Source: Saprospiraceae bacterium
GTDB lineage: Bacteria > Bacteroidota > Bacteroidia > Chitinophagales > Saprospiraceae
Direction: 5' to 3'
Length of the DNA stretch: 9,932 bases
Assembly (NCBI GenBank): GCA_013002475.1
Contig: JABDJM010000395.1
Span: 1 to 9,932, forward strand
Below are positions 1 through 6,698 of the stretch, one piece after another. Within the stretch, counting starts at the first letter, position 1. Each line of letters opens with the position of its first letter. Below the pieces are notes generated by a model that searched no databases, had not been told where the DNA came from, and worked only from the letters and a program-made list of their open reading frames with translations. Made by a program: the position numbers and the translations under genes.

Positions 1-759
1 GTCCTGCTCTTTGCCCAATTGCGAATCAAGATTTTCCCGGTTTGACTTATAATTGGAAAGTTTGAAGGAAGCCAGCTGTATACTTGAGTTTTTGTACTTC
101 TCCTTTAACTCATAATACCTTTTTGCCCGTCGGGCCTGCTTCTCCAATTGCTTTAGATTCCCCTCGATCTCAAAAAGCAGATCTTCAATTCGGTCAAGAT
201 CTTCGGATGTGCTTTTGAGCTTGTTCAGCGTTTCATGCTTCCTCCTTTTATACTTGGAGATCCCAGCCGCCTGCTCAAACATCCTACGGCGGCTATTGTC
301 TTTATCCTGAAGGAGATCGTCCACCATCCCTAGCGCAATAATGGCATACGAGTTTGAACCAATACCCGTATCCAGAAAAAGGGAAGTAATATCCTTAAGA
401 CGACAGGTAACATTATTTAACCTGTATTCACTTTCGCCGTCCCGGTATAAGAGCCTTGAAATGGAAACGGTTTGGTATTCGGTTGGGAGTATGTTTTGGG
501 TGTTTTCAAATGTGAGGGTAACAGAGGCCAGGCCTGATGCTTTTCTCTTTTTTGTGCCGTTGAAAATGATGTTACTCATTTTATCCAGACGGAGTTCTTT
601 CGACTTTTGCTCTCCAAGTACCCAACGGATAGCATCAACTATGTTGGATTTGCCTGACCCGTTGGGTCCTACGATGCCAATTACATCCTCATTGAAATTG
701 ATGAGTGTTTCGTTGGCAAAACTCTTGAACCCTTTTAATTCTAGACTTTTTAAGCGCAT
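1..759 (-). CDS. smc: Chromosome segregation protein SMC, N-terminal part (C-terminal part beyond left edge)
   Basis: ATPase that organises and helps segregate chromosomes, normally acting in the cytoplasm as a dimer with ScpA and ScpB. The visible 253 residues begin MRLKSLELKGFKSF, a classic SMC start. The Walker A motif GPNGSGKS lies at residues 31-38, followed by IVDAIRWVLGEQ with the Q-loop glutamine at 51. Further on come DTGIGSNSYAIIALGMVDD and RRRMFEQAAGISKYKRRK, the conserved end of the N-terminal head, and then the charged start of the first coiled coil (KSTSEDLDRIEDLL onward). The frame is open without interruption to the left edge; a full SMC is about 1,180 residues, so the hinge, second coil and the Walker B/signature motifs are not visible. 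The ATG at 759 is supported by the family start. The gene lies 144 nt downstream of trmH on the same strand, with a candidate promoter of its own. I am very sure of the family. Confidence 0.97.
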   Translation of the reverse strand, partial: MRLKSLELKGFKSFANETLINFNEDVIGIVGPNGSGKSNIVDAIRWVLGEQKSKELRLDKMSNIIFNGTKKRKASGLASVTLTFENTQNILPTEYQTVSISRLLYRDGESEYRLNNVTCRLKDITSLFLDTGIGSNSYAIIALGMVDDLLQDKDNSRRRMFEQAAGISKYKRRKHETLNKLKSTSEDLDRIEDLLFEIEGNLKQLEKQARRAKRYYELKEKYKNSSIQLASFKLSNYKSNRENLDSQLGKEQD

Positions 760-765
760 AAAAAG

Positions 766-773
766 CAAAATTA
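766..773 (-). promoter_or_regulatory. Candidate -7 promoter box for smc (TAATTTTG)
   Basis: TAATTTTG matches the Bacteroidota housekeeping sigma -7 consensus TAnnTTTG exactly and ends 6 nt before the smc ATG. No TTG-type -33 element sits at the usual 17-23 nt spacing; such elements are often weak in this phylum. If used, transcription would start only a few bases before the ATG, giving an almost leaderless message. Inferred from sequence only. Confidence 0.4.
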
Positions 774-775
774 GC

Positions 776-803
776 CAATTCACAAGTGATAATTTGTGAA
801 TTG
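776..803. repeat. 10-bp perfect inverted repeat upstream of smc (operator-like)
   Basis: The arms CAATTCACAA (776-785) and TTGTGAATTG (794-803) are exact reverse complements separated by 8 nt, so arm centres are 18 nt apart. The repeat lies in the trmH-smc gap, ends 2 nt upstream of the candidate smc -7 box and covers the place where a -33 element would be. Such geometry is common for dimeric repressor sites. It is AT-rich and has no immediate U-run, so a terminator is less likely. No regulator is identified. Confidence 0.45.
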
Positions 804-865
804 CCGTGAATAGTTTTACACATTTTGGTTCTAGGGAGACTGACAGAAAATGAATCTTCAGCAGC

Positions 866-885
866 CTTTGAAGGGCAATTCAAAG
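866..885 (-). terminator. Weak stem-loop just after trmH
   Basis: CTTTGAA and TTCAAAG form a perfect 7-bp stem with a 6-nt loop, starting 18 nt beyond the trmH stop. The position fits a transcript end, but the stem is AT-rich and no clear U-run follows on the minus strand. It could be a weak terminator, an RNA 3' stabiliser or chance. Confidence 0.25.
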
Positions 886-903
886 ATCGCGATTTTCAGG
901 AAA

Positions 904-1542
904 TCATTCGTCTTCTGCAAAAATATTCTCACCTCTAAAACCATCTTCATGTCTTCTGACAAACTCCTCCATAAGATTGGTTTTCTCAGCTTGGGTCCAA
1001 CGGGGATGGTTGCCATAAAAACCCTTAATCTCTCTTTGTCTAAGGCCTTCATAAAGACTTATTGCACAAGCAACTGATACATTAAGACTTTCTGTCATAC
1101 CCATTTGAGGTATAAAAAAAGTCCCAGTGCAATAAGCCAGGGTTTCGTCCGTGATCCCTTCATGTTCATTTCCAAATACCAATATTACCGAACCTGAGAG
1201 GTCATTTTCATAAAGGGATTTACCTGGTTTATTCACGCTGGCACCAAGAATTTTCTCGTACCTGGCCTGGATGCTTTTCATGCATTTTTCCCGGTCATTG
1301 AAAAAATGAACATCCAACCATTTCCTGGATCCTGAAGAAGTCCGTTTGCCAATCTTAATTTTGGTGCGCACCCTTTCCGGGTCCGAATGCAAGACATAGG
1401 CTTCTCTGATCCCAACTGAATCAGCAGACCTAAGGACCGCTCCAATGTTATGGGTGTCATGGATATTTTCTAACAGGATAGAAAAGTCAGGTTGTCTCAA
1501 AGAGGAAACCCGTTCCATTTTTTCCCTTCTGCGTGGGTTCAA
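904..1542 (-). CDS. trmH: tRNA (guanosine(18)-2'-O)-methyltransferase TrmH
   Basis: SPOUT-class enzyme that uses S-adenosylmethionine to methylate the 2'-O of G18 in the tRNA D-loop. At 212 residues it is close to the E. coli protein (229). Motif 1 is NIHDTHNIGAVLRSAD (residues 26-41) with the catalytic-type Arg38; motif 2 is ILVFGNEHEGI (120-130); motif 3 is IPQMGMTESLNVSVA (144-158) in the SAM-binding knot, followed by LYEGLRQR. This fits TrmH rather than the 23S rRNA enzyme RlmB. The start is a TTG: MNPRRREKMERVSSLRQPD lines up with the E. coli TrmH start MNPTRYARICEMLARRQPD as I recall it, and AGGA sits 4 nt upstream. The start lies 16 nt after the lipoprotein stop, so the two genes are probably co-transcribed. 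The C-terminal tail is shorter than in E. coli. Confidence 0.93.
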   Translation of the reverse strand: MNPRRREKMERVSSLRQPDFSILLENIHDTHNIGAVLRSADSVGIREAYVLHSDPERVRTKIKIGKRTSSGSRKWLDVHFFNDREKCMKSIQARYEKILGASVNKPGKSLYENDLSGSVILVFGNEHEGITDETLAYCTGTFFIPQMGMTESLNVSVACAISLYEGLRQREIKGFYGNHPRWTQAEKTNLMEEFVRRHEDGFRGENIFAEDE

Positions 1543-1558
1543 TTTATCCTGGTTTGAG

Positions 1559-2941
1559 CTAGGGTTTAAAGGAATACCCTTCGAAATTAAGGATTTTGAC
1601 AGAATGGTTTTCGTACCAATTTATTTGGGTACTATCCTTAGTCAGAACAGGTTGAAAATCAAATTCAGTCTGAAGCATGCCTGACTCCCTGGGAATAGAT
1701 TCCTTTTGCCACAAGGTCCCTTTTTGATCCATCATTCTTCCGGCATACAGCATCAGATCATATCCTTTGTAAGCATCCTCATTTGGAAGGATCCCATAGG
1801 TATCGAAGAATTTTTTCTGGAATTGTTTTACATCGTATCTATTAAGATCCAGATAGTTTTCACTGCTAACCTTCACATTTAGGGGTTCATAATAATCATA
1901 GCTGCCACGCTCATACTGTTGCCACTGTGGCATTCCATAGACTACCACAGGATTCTCTCCTTTGACCACACGTAGTTGACGGAGAAAACTATAGACAAAA
2001 CTCTCGCTTGACCAACTTGGCACTATGTATACAGTTGTGTCTCCTTCTGGCATCATATAAGGTCCATAATCGAGCTCTACAAATCCAGTAACATCAGCTC
2101 CAATGATAAATTCTTTGAACCTGGCAAGGGTATCAGAATTGGCTTCAAAATATTCCTGGAAAATAGGAAGCCGGTTTCTCTCGACCGGTTTATCACGACA
2201 CACTAGTACGATTTGATCAACGCGATATCTCTCAAGTGCGTGCTCTATAATGGATTGGCAATGAGTTGTCAGAGAGGGTCGGGCCTGAGCATAAAAGGGA
2301 TTTGTAGAAGTAACTCTCGAACTTGCACTAAACGGCGACAAGTGAGTGATCCCATTTTCTTTTGCAAACTGTGCAACCATCTGTACATTTTCACCCTTTG
2401 CCGGGCCAATGATCAAATGGCTTTCCCTGGTGCTGCTTCGGCTTATTAATCCCTGGGTAATTGATTGGTTTGCCTGGGTATCATGCACGTTTACGCTAAG
2501 GTTGACATTTTCAGTGCTGAGTTTATCAAGGGCCAGCTTTATCCCATAATAGAATTGAATAGCCAATTGGGACCTATGATCTGGTAAGCCTGAAATCCTG
2601 TTGAATCTACTATTCAAAAAGGGAAGCATTACCGACACATTATACTCGGATAAGGTAAGGCTTTCAAGCCCTGGTGCCACTGGAATGTCTGCTTCATCAT
2701 CCTTTTCAGTAAGGGGTGGAAATTCTTCCGCCGTCTCCATTTCCCAAACTATAGTATCCTTTGCTGTTCCCGGATCAATTCCTGGCAGATCCTGATTATT
2801 GGCTACAGGATCCAGAGTCCCAGATGTATGAGGGCTTTGCCTGGCTGTACCGCAAGACAAGCCAAAGAATAAGATGATCAGAAAAAAGACTTGAAGTCTA
2901 CTCCCACTCAATCGTGGCGGGTGGTTTTGTAGAAATGTCAT
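1559..2941 (-). CDS. Probable lipoprotein with periplasmic-binding-protein (type 1) fold
   Basis: Predicted envelope lipoprotein of 460 residues. The N-terminus has a basic stretch (PRLSGSR), a hydrophobic core ([11 protein letters not shown]) and a candidate lipidated Cys30 in GLSCG; the lipobox is imperfect because position -3 is Gly. A low-complexity linker (about 31-97) leads into a domain resembling branched-chain amino-acid binding proteins: YNVSVMLPF (100-108), [16 protein letters not shown] (126-141), [11 protein letters not shown] (176-186) and [19 protein letters not shown] (199-217). No transporter permease or ATPase gene is nearby, so an import role is doubtful; from memory, related Bacteroidota proteins occur beside guaA and may carry LysM domains, which I do not see here. 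The ATG at 2941 overlaps guaA by 44 nt; a TTG at 2911 would give a shorter, more typical signal peptide with Cys at residue 20. Ligand unknown. Confidence 0.8.
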   Translation of the reverse strand: MTFLQNHPPRLSGSRLQVFFLIILFFGLSCGTARQSPHTSGTLDPVANNQDLPGIDPGTAKDTIVWEMETAEEFPPLTEKDDEADIPVAPGLESLTLSEYNVSVMLPFLNSRFNRISGLPDHRSQLAIQFYYGIKLALDKLSTENVNLSVNVHDTQANQSITQGLISRSSTRESHLIIGPAKGENVQMVAQFAKENGITHLSPFSASSRVTSTNPFYAQARPSLTTHCQSIIEHALERYRVDQIVLVCRDKPVERNRLPIFQEYFEANSDTLARFKEFIIGADVTGFVELDYGPYMMPEGDTTVYIVPSWSSESFVYSFLRQLRVVKGENPVVVYGMPQWQQYERGSYDYYEPLNVKVSSENYLDLNRYDVKQFQKKFFDTYGILPNEDAYKGYDLMLYAGRMMDQKGTLWQKESIPRESGMLQTEFDFQPVLTKDSTQINWYENHSVKILNFEGYSFKP

Positions 2942-4433
2942 ATACGACGCGATTAATCCCTTTTACATTATTGATGATCCTGCTAGATATTTTTGCCAGA
3001 AATTCATGTGGAAGTTTACTCCATTCAGCTGTCATTCCATCTAAGGAATTAACGGCGCGAAGGACGACCGTACGTTCATAAGTCCGCTCATCCCCCATTA
3101 CCCCAACGCTCTTTATGGGTAATAAAACGGTTACGGCCTGCCAAACCTTGTCATACAAGTCGAATTCTTTCAAGCCTTGGATGAAAATATGATCTGCCTC
3201 TTGAAGAATAGCCACTTTTTCCCGAGTGATATCTCCCAGGATTCTGATACCCAATCCAGGCCCAGGGAATGGGTGTCTGCCCAGGATCTTGTCAGGAATA
3301 TCGAGAGTAGCCCCAACCCTACGCACTTCATCCTTGAAAAGCATTCTCAGGGGTTCGACAATTTCCAATTTCAGTACATCGGGCAATCCTCCCACATTAT
3401 GATGTGATTTGATAGTTACACTTGGCCCGTGGACTGAAACGGATTCTATAACATCCGGGTAAATCGTTCCCTGGCCAAGCCATTTAATTTCCGGAAAATG
3501 GTGCGACTCATGCTCAAATACTTCGATAAACGCTTTTCCAATGGCCTTCCTTTTCGCTTCCGGATCTGATAAGCCTTCCAATGAAGTAAAAAACTTCTCC
3601 TTAGCATCCACCCCGGTGACATTCAGGCCCATGCCTTCATATGATTCAAGTACTTCCTCAAACTCATTTTTTCGAAGCAAGCCATTGTCAATGAAAAAGC
3701 ATTTTAGTCTTGGACCAATGGCATGGTGCAGAAGCATAGCCCCCACTGTGCTGTCAACACCTCCTGACAGACCCATTAATACCTCATCGTTCCCAAGCTT
3801 TTCCTTGAGCTCTTCAACTGTTTCATCGATAAAATGCTGAGGAGTCCAATCTCCCTCACATGCACAGATTTTTCGGACAAAATTTTCCAAGAGCATTTTC
3901 CCTTGCAGGGAGTGGGTCACTTCTGGATGAAATTGGATCCCGTACACATGATTGGAAAATGAACCATTATGGGATTTAAAGGCCGCCACCTCGATCGAGG
4001 CGGTGGAGGCAAGGACCTCAAATTCGGCGGGCAACTCGGTTATGGTGTCTCCATGGGACATCCACACCTGCGAATCTGAATCAAGGCCTTCCGTAAAAAG
4101 ATCTTGCTTTACCTCAGCCAGCTGGGCTTTTCCATATTCTCGTTTGGATGAGGGCATCACCTTACCCCCATAGTGATTTGCCAGGTACTGAGCTCCATAA
4201 CAAATACCCAACAGTGGGCGATCCAGCACAGGGCTAAGGTCTAAGGTAAGAGCATTATCTGCCACCACTGAAAAAGGGCTTCCCGAAAGGATAACGCCCT
4301 TTATACTGTCATCCAACTCCAATTTATGATTGAAGGGTACGATTTCAGAATACACGTTTAGTTCCCGGATTCTTCGAGCAATTAGCTGTGTATATTGGGA
4401 ACCAAAATCAAGGATCAAAATTTTTTCGTGCAT
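2898..4433 (-). CDS. guaA: GMP synthase (glutamine-hydrolysing)
   Basis: Cytoplasmic enzyme that converts XMP to GMP using ATP and glutamine, the last step of de novo guanine nucleotide synthesis. At 511 residues it is full length (E. coli 525). The class I glutamine amidotransferase domain holds the catalytic triad: Cys78 in LLGICYGAQ, and His169 and Glu171 in [11 protein letters not shown]. The ATP pyrophosphatase domain starts near residue 205 with the P-loop LSGGVDSTV (222-230). The C-terminal dimerisation domain contains [14 protein letters not shown] and ends [20 protein letters not shown]. The ATG at 4433 gives the usual [21 protein letters not shown] start. It is first in a minus-strand cluster (guaA, lipoprotein, trmH, smc) and its last 44 nt also encode the start of the lipoprotein gene. 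Confidence 0.98.
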   Translation of the reverse strand: MHEKILILDFGSQYTQLIARRIRELNVYSEIVPFNHKLELDDSIKGVILSGSPFSVVADNALTLDLSPVLDRPLLGICYGAQYLANHYGGKVMPSSKREYGKAQLAEVKQDLFTEGLDSDSQVWMSHGDTITELPAEFEVLASTASIEVAAFKSHNGSFSNHVYGIQFHPEVTHSLQGKMLLENFVRKICACEGDWTPQHFIDETVEELKEKLGNDEVLMGLSGGVDSTVGAMLLHHAIGPRLKCFFIDNGLLRKNEFEEVLESYEGMGLNVTGVDAKEKFFTSLEGLSDPEAKRKAIGKAFIEVFEHESHHFPEIKWLGQGTIYPDVIESVSVHGPSVTIKSHHNVGGLPDVLKLEIVEPLRMLFKDEVRRVGATLDIPDKILGRHPFPGPGLGIRILGDITREKVAILQEADHIFIQGLKEFDLYDKVWQAVTVLLPIKSVGVMGDERTYERTVVLRAVNSLDGMTAEWSKLPHEFLAKISSRIINNVKGINRVVYDISTKPPATIEWE

Positions 4434-4438
4434 AGCGG

Positions 4439-4446
4439 CAAAGATA
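4439..4446 (-). promoter_or_regulatory. Candidate -7 promoter box for guaA (TATCTTTG)
   Basis: TATCTTTG is an exact TAnnTTTG match only 5 nt before the guaA ATG, in the 137-nt divergent gap with the OmpA-like gene. No TTG lies at the expected -33 distance. If used, the guaA message would be nearly leaderless. I see no purine-riboswitch-like sequence in this gap. Confidence 0.4.
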
Positions 4447-4491
4447 ATATTTTGGGGATATGCACCATTAACCTTATTTCCCCATAAAGCC

Positions 4492-4520
4492 TTGAATCTG
4501 CCGCAGGTTTTATACTTTTA
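4492..4520 (+). promoter_or_regulatory. Candidate promoter for the OmpA-like gene
   Basis: TTG at 4492-4494 is followed after 18 nt by TACTTTTA (4513-4520), one mismatch from TAnnTTTG. Spacing fits the Bacteroidota TTG-N17-23-TAnnTTTG pattern and would leave a leader of roughly 45 nt before the GTG at 4571. Tentative. Confidence 0.3.
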
Positions 4521-4570
4521 GCTGTGCAACCGTCTTAAGCTCCCAGGCTTAGTCTCAAAACAGATAGTCC

Positions 4571-5350
4571 GTGCTAAAACAGCCCTGGTTTCTCACACTT
4601 TCTTTTGTTGGCTGGTGCTGGCTGTGTCTTCAATGGTTTTGCTGTTGGATGCAGGTAGCCTGCCCTTCCTGTTCAGATGAGCCATTGAACCAGGAGCCGA
4701 TTGGAGTATTATTGGATCGTCCCGAGATCAACCTGGGTCCTGGGTTCTCAGAGATGGTAGAAGAGCTGAAAAGCGGTGCCGGGGATCATGTTCAGCTAGA
4801 GGTTACCGGGAAGCATTTCAAAAATGAACAAGGAGGGGTTGAACTGGCTCTATCAAGGGCCCAAGCCATCGGAGATTCTTTAAGTAGTTATTTGGGGTTG
4901 AATTCAGGGTTTTCGCTAAGAACGCAGGAGGTATGGGAGGATGCTGATACGGCTGGTTATTTTCAAGGATTCGATGTACAGTGGAATGAATTGCCAGAAC
5001 AGGAACCCTTGCCGCCCATGGAGAAGGTTTTCTTTTTGGCTGCAACTGATGCCCGATTTACTCTAGCGGAAGAAGACCTAGCCTACCTGCAGGAAATTGC
5101 GGAGTATATAATTTCGAAAAAGGTAAAAGCAACCGTCGAGGGGCACACGGATGATTCTGGTTCTAATAGGACTAATAATAGAATGGGTAGAAAGAGGGCC
5201 CAATTTATCGTTGGTGAACTGAAAAAACTTGGGGTACCAGAAGCCCAACTAACCTGGGAAAATAAAACATATTTGGAGCCTCTCGTTCCTAATAGTTCGC
5301 GGGAAAACCGGGCGAAGAATCGCCGGGCTATTCTGAGGGTTGCTCAATAA
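4571..5350 (+). CDS. Membrane-anchored OmpA-family protein with two OmpA-like domains
   Basis: Envelope protein of 259 residues. A single N-terminal hydrophobic segment (about 6-30) is unusually rich in Trp and Cys (WCWLCLQWFCCW), with two more Cys at 31 and 34. The C-terminal domain (about 152-258) is a recognisable OmpA/MotB peptidoglycan-binding domain: FFLAATDARFTLAEEDL, then VEGHTDDSGSNRTNN (189-203), Arg209 in RKRAQ, and NRRAILRV (250-257). The Asp of HTDD and Arg209 occupy the positions that hold diaminopimelate in OmpA. Residues about 55-140 look like a decayed first copy, with LEVTG (76-80) and ALSRAQAIGDSL (93-104) but without the Asp. The start is GTG; an in-frame TAG at 4565-4567 rules out anything further upstream, and starting at Met27 would remove the membrane segment. 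The small gene at 5361 follows after 10 nt and is probably co-expressed. The family is clear; the exact role is not known. Confidence 0.85.
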   Translation: MLKQPWFLTLSFVGWCWLCLQWFCCWMQVACPSCSDEPLNQEPIGVLLDRPEINLGPGFSEMVEELKSGAGDHVQLEVTGKHFKNEQGGVELALSRAQAIGDSLSSYLGLNSGFSLRTQEVWEDADTAGYFQGFDVQWNELPEQEPLPPMEKVFFLAATDARFTLAEEDLAYLQEIAEYIISKKVKATVEGHTDDSGSNRTNNRMGRKRAQFIVGELKKLGVPEAQLTWENKTYLEPLVPNSSRENRAKNRRAILRVAQ

Positions 5351-5360
5351 AATCTTGTTT

Positions 5361-5654
5361 ATGTCTATGATCTTTCTTTTTTGCGCTGAATGTACCTGGG
5401 AAATCCTTCCTATGCTATTGGGTGCCTGGATATTGGGATTTTTGCTTTGGGGAGCCATAAACAGAAAAAGGTTCAAAAGGAAAATCGAGAAATTTTCTGC
5501 TGAAAACACCGAAACCAGGGAAAAGTACGAGGCCAATAAACGAACATTAGACAAAGAGATCTACAAGAATAAGAAGCTTACTCAGAAGTTTATGGATCTT
5601 GAAAAGGAGAACATCAGTCTAAGGCTTGATCTTGATGAATTGAGATCGAATTAG
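5361..5654 (+). CDS. Small membrane protein with charged coiled-coil tail
   Basis: A protein of about 97 residues that I cannot assign to a named family. The short N-terminus MSMIFLFCAECTWEI contains two Cys, followed by a hydrophobic helix (LPMLLGAWILGFLLWGA, about 16-32), a basic cluster (NRKRFKRKIEKF) typical of a cytoplasmic membrane boundary, and then a highly charged helix to the end (EKYEANKRTLDKEIYKNKK through LEKENISLRLDLDEL) that should form a coiled coil. I chose ATG 5361; ATG 5367 or a TTG at 5340 overlapping the previous stop are also possible. It lies 10 nt after the OmpA-like gene and shares with it a Cys/Trp-bearing N-terminus, suggesting a partner role in the envelope. Its TAG stop overlaps the nusB TAA in the sequence TTAG at 5651-5654. 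Confidence 0.75.
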   Translation: MSMIFLFCAECTWEILPMLLGAWILGFLLWGAINRKRFKRKIEKFSAENTETREKYEANKRTLDKEIYKNKKLTQKFMDLEKENISLRLDLDELRSN

Positions 5655-6586
5655 CCTACCAGGCCCCTACCCGATTTATTTATTTTTCCAGTTGCCGTCA
5701 AGTCTTTCATTAACCTGTCCAATATTCCATTAATAAAATCCTTGCTCTTTTCGGTGCTGTAAAGCTTGCTAATCTCTACATACTCATTTAGAGTCACCTT
5801 AGTTGGTATGGAGGTAAACATGATCAATTCTGACAGGGCTAGTTTCAATAGGATCATATCCAGAACAGCTACTCTTTCAGCATCCCAGTTTTTTAGTGTT
5901 GGGAGGATATACTCTTCTAGTGCTGTATTTTCCTGCTGTACATATTGCAAGAGTTGAAGGCCAAATTCCTCAATCGTCTCAGGATTAGGCTTGTAAACCT
6001 TTAGGAAGTCTTCTTTAGCCGGAAGGCTCTTGATGGTTTTCTTAATCGCCCCAATAATTAATGATTTATCATCGATCCAGTTCCGGTAATTATATTCCAA
6101 TAGATCTGTGAACGCTTCATTATTGCAGCAATCTTTAAAAAGGGCTAGTAACTGCTTTTTGTGATCCTCCTCAGAAGGATCCATAGAAGTTGCATAGTTT
6201 ATATACTCTTGTTTTTTGGCCGACTGATAATAAAGGAGTCTTACAATATCATCATCGATGGCTGGCCATTCCTGATGTTTTTGACAGGCAATGGCAAAGG
6301 CACCGTTATTAGAAAGGGATTTGATACAAGAGTTATCTGCTAAATAAGGTCGAAAAGAACGGTCTTCCTTGGAGGGCAGATGCTTACTATGTCTGCTTTT
6401 AGCCTCCTTAGTGGCGTGGCTGGCCACAGCCATGAATATTTTTAGGGCGAACAGGTAAAGGTCAAACGATTGATTAACAACCTGTCTATACAAGGGTAAT
6501 AGATCCTGAGATGTCAATTCCTTATCACGGTCAAGAGCATAGAGCAATTGCATGATTTTGACCCTGATACTGCGGCGGCTAAGCAT
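5651..6586 (-). CDS. nusB: Transcription antitermination factor NusB, long Bacteroidota form
   Basis: RNA-binding protein that joins NusE (S10) on boxA to prevent early termination, chiefly in rRNA operons. The first residues MLSRRSIRVKIMQLLYA match the usual NusB start. The C-terminal core is clear: ERVAVLDMILLKLALSEL (237-254), IPTKVTLNEYVEISKLYST (260-278) and KSKDFINGILDRL (280-292). At 311 residues it is more than twice the E. coli length (139), because an extra mostly helical region of about 170 residues lies between the first helix and the core; Bacteroidota NusB proteins are commonly this long. The ATG at 6586 has AAGGA 11 nt upstream. It lies 112 nt downstream of the DoxX-type gene, and its stop overlaps that of the convergent small membrane protein gene. 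Confidence 0.93.
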   Translation of the reverse strand: MLSRRSIRVKIMQLLYALDRDKELTSQDLLPLYRQVVNQSFDLYLFALKIFMAVASHATKEAKSRHSKHLPSKEDRSFRPYLADNSCIKSLSNNGAFAIACQKHQEWPAIDDDIVRLLYYQSAKKQEYINYATSMDPSEEDHKKQLLALFKDCCNNEAFTDLLEYNYRNWIDDKSLIIGAIKKTIKSLPAKEDFLKVYKPNPETIEEFGLQLLQYVQQENTALEEYILPTLKNWDAERVAVLDMILLKLALSELIMFTSIPTKVTLNEYVEISKLYSTEKSKDFINGILDRLMKDLTATGKINKSGRGLVG

Positions 6587-6656
6587 AATCGTTTTTATCC
6601 TTTTTAACCCAATTAGAACTCGTTGACAAAGAAATGCATTTTTTCAACAGGGATCT

Positions 6657-6685
6657 AAAAAAAGTCTATCAGATCCAGGGCTGAT
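6657..6685 (-). terminator. Weak stem-loop plus T-run between DoxX-type gene and nusB
   Basis: Read on the minus strand, ATCAG and CTGAT can pair (5 bp, 8-nt loop, 6668-6685), followed 4 nt later by seven T residues (6657-6663). It begins 13 nt after the stop of the DoxX-type gene, where a terminator would be expected, but the stem is too short to be convincing. It may only reduce read-through into nusB. Confidence 0.25.
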
Positions 6686-6698
6686 TTCTCTTAAGTCC

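Noticed and set aside
341..799. Long open frame on the plus strand opposite smc
   Set aside because: The minus strand encodes the unmistakable SMC head here; the plus-strand translation shows no family features.
4454..4485. GGGGA ... TCCCC pairing in the guaA upstream gap, considered as a riboswitch or attenuator
   Set aside because: Only 5-bp arms about 20 nt apart, no purine-riboswitch core, and the best guaA promoter box lies downstream of it.
6623..6650. TTGACA on the plus strand between nusB and the DoxX-type gene, like an E. coli -35 box
   Set aside because: It faces into the 3' end of the DoxX-type gene, has no matching -10 box at the right distance, and E. coli-type promoters are not the rule in Bacteroidota.
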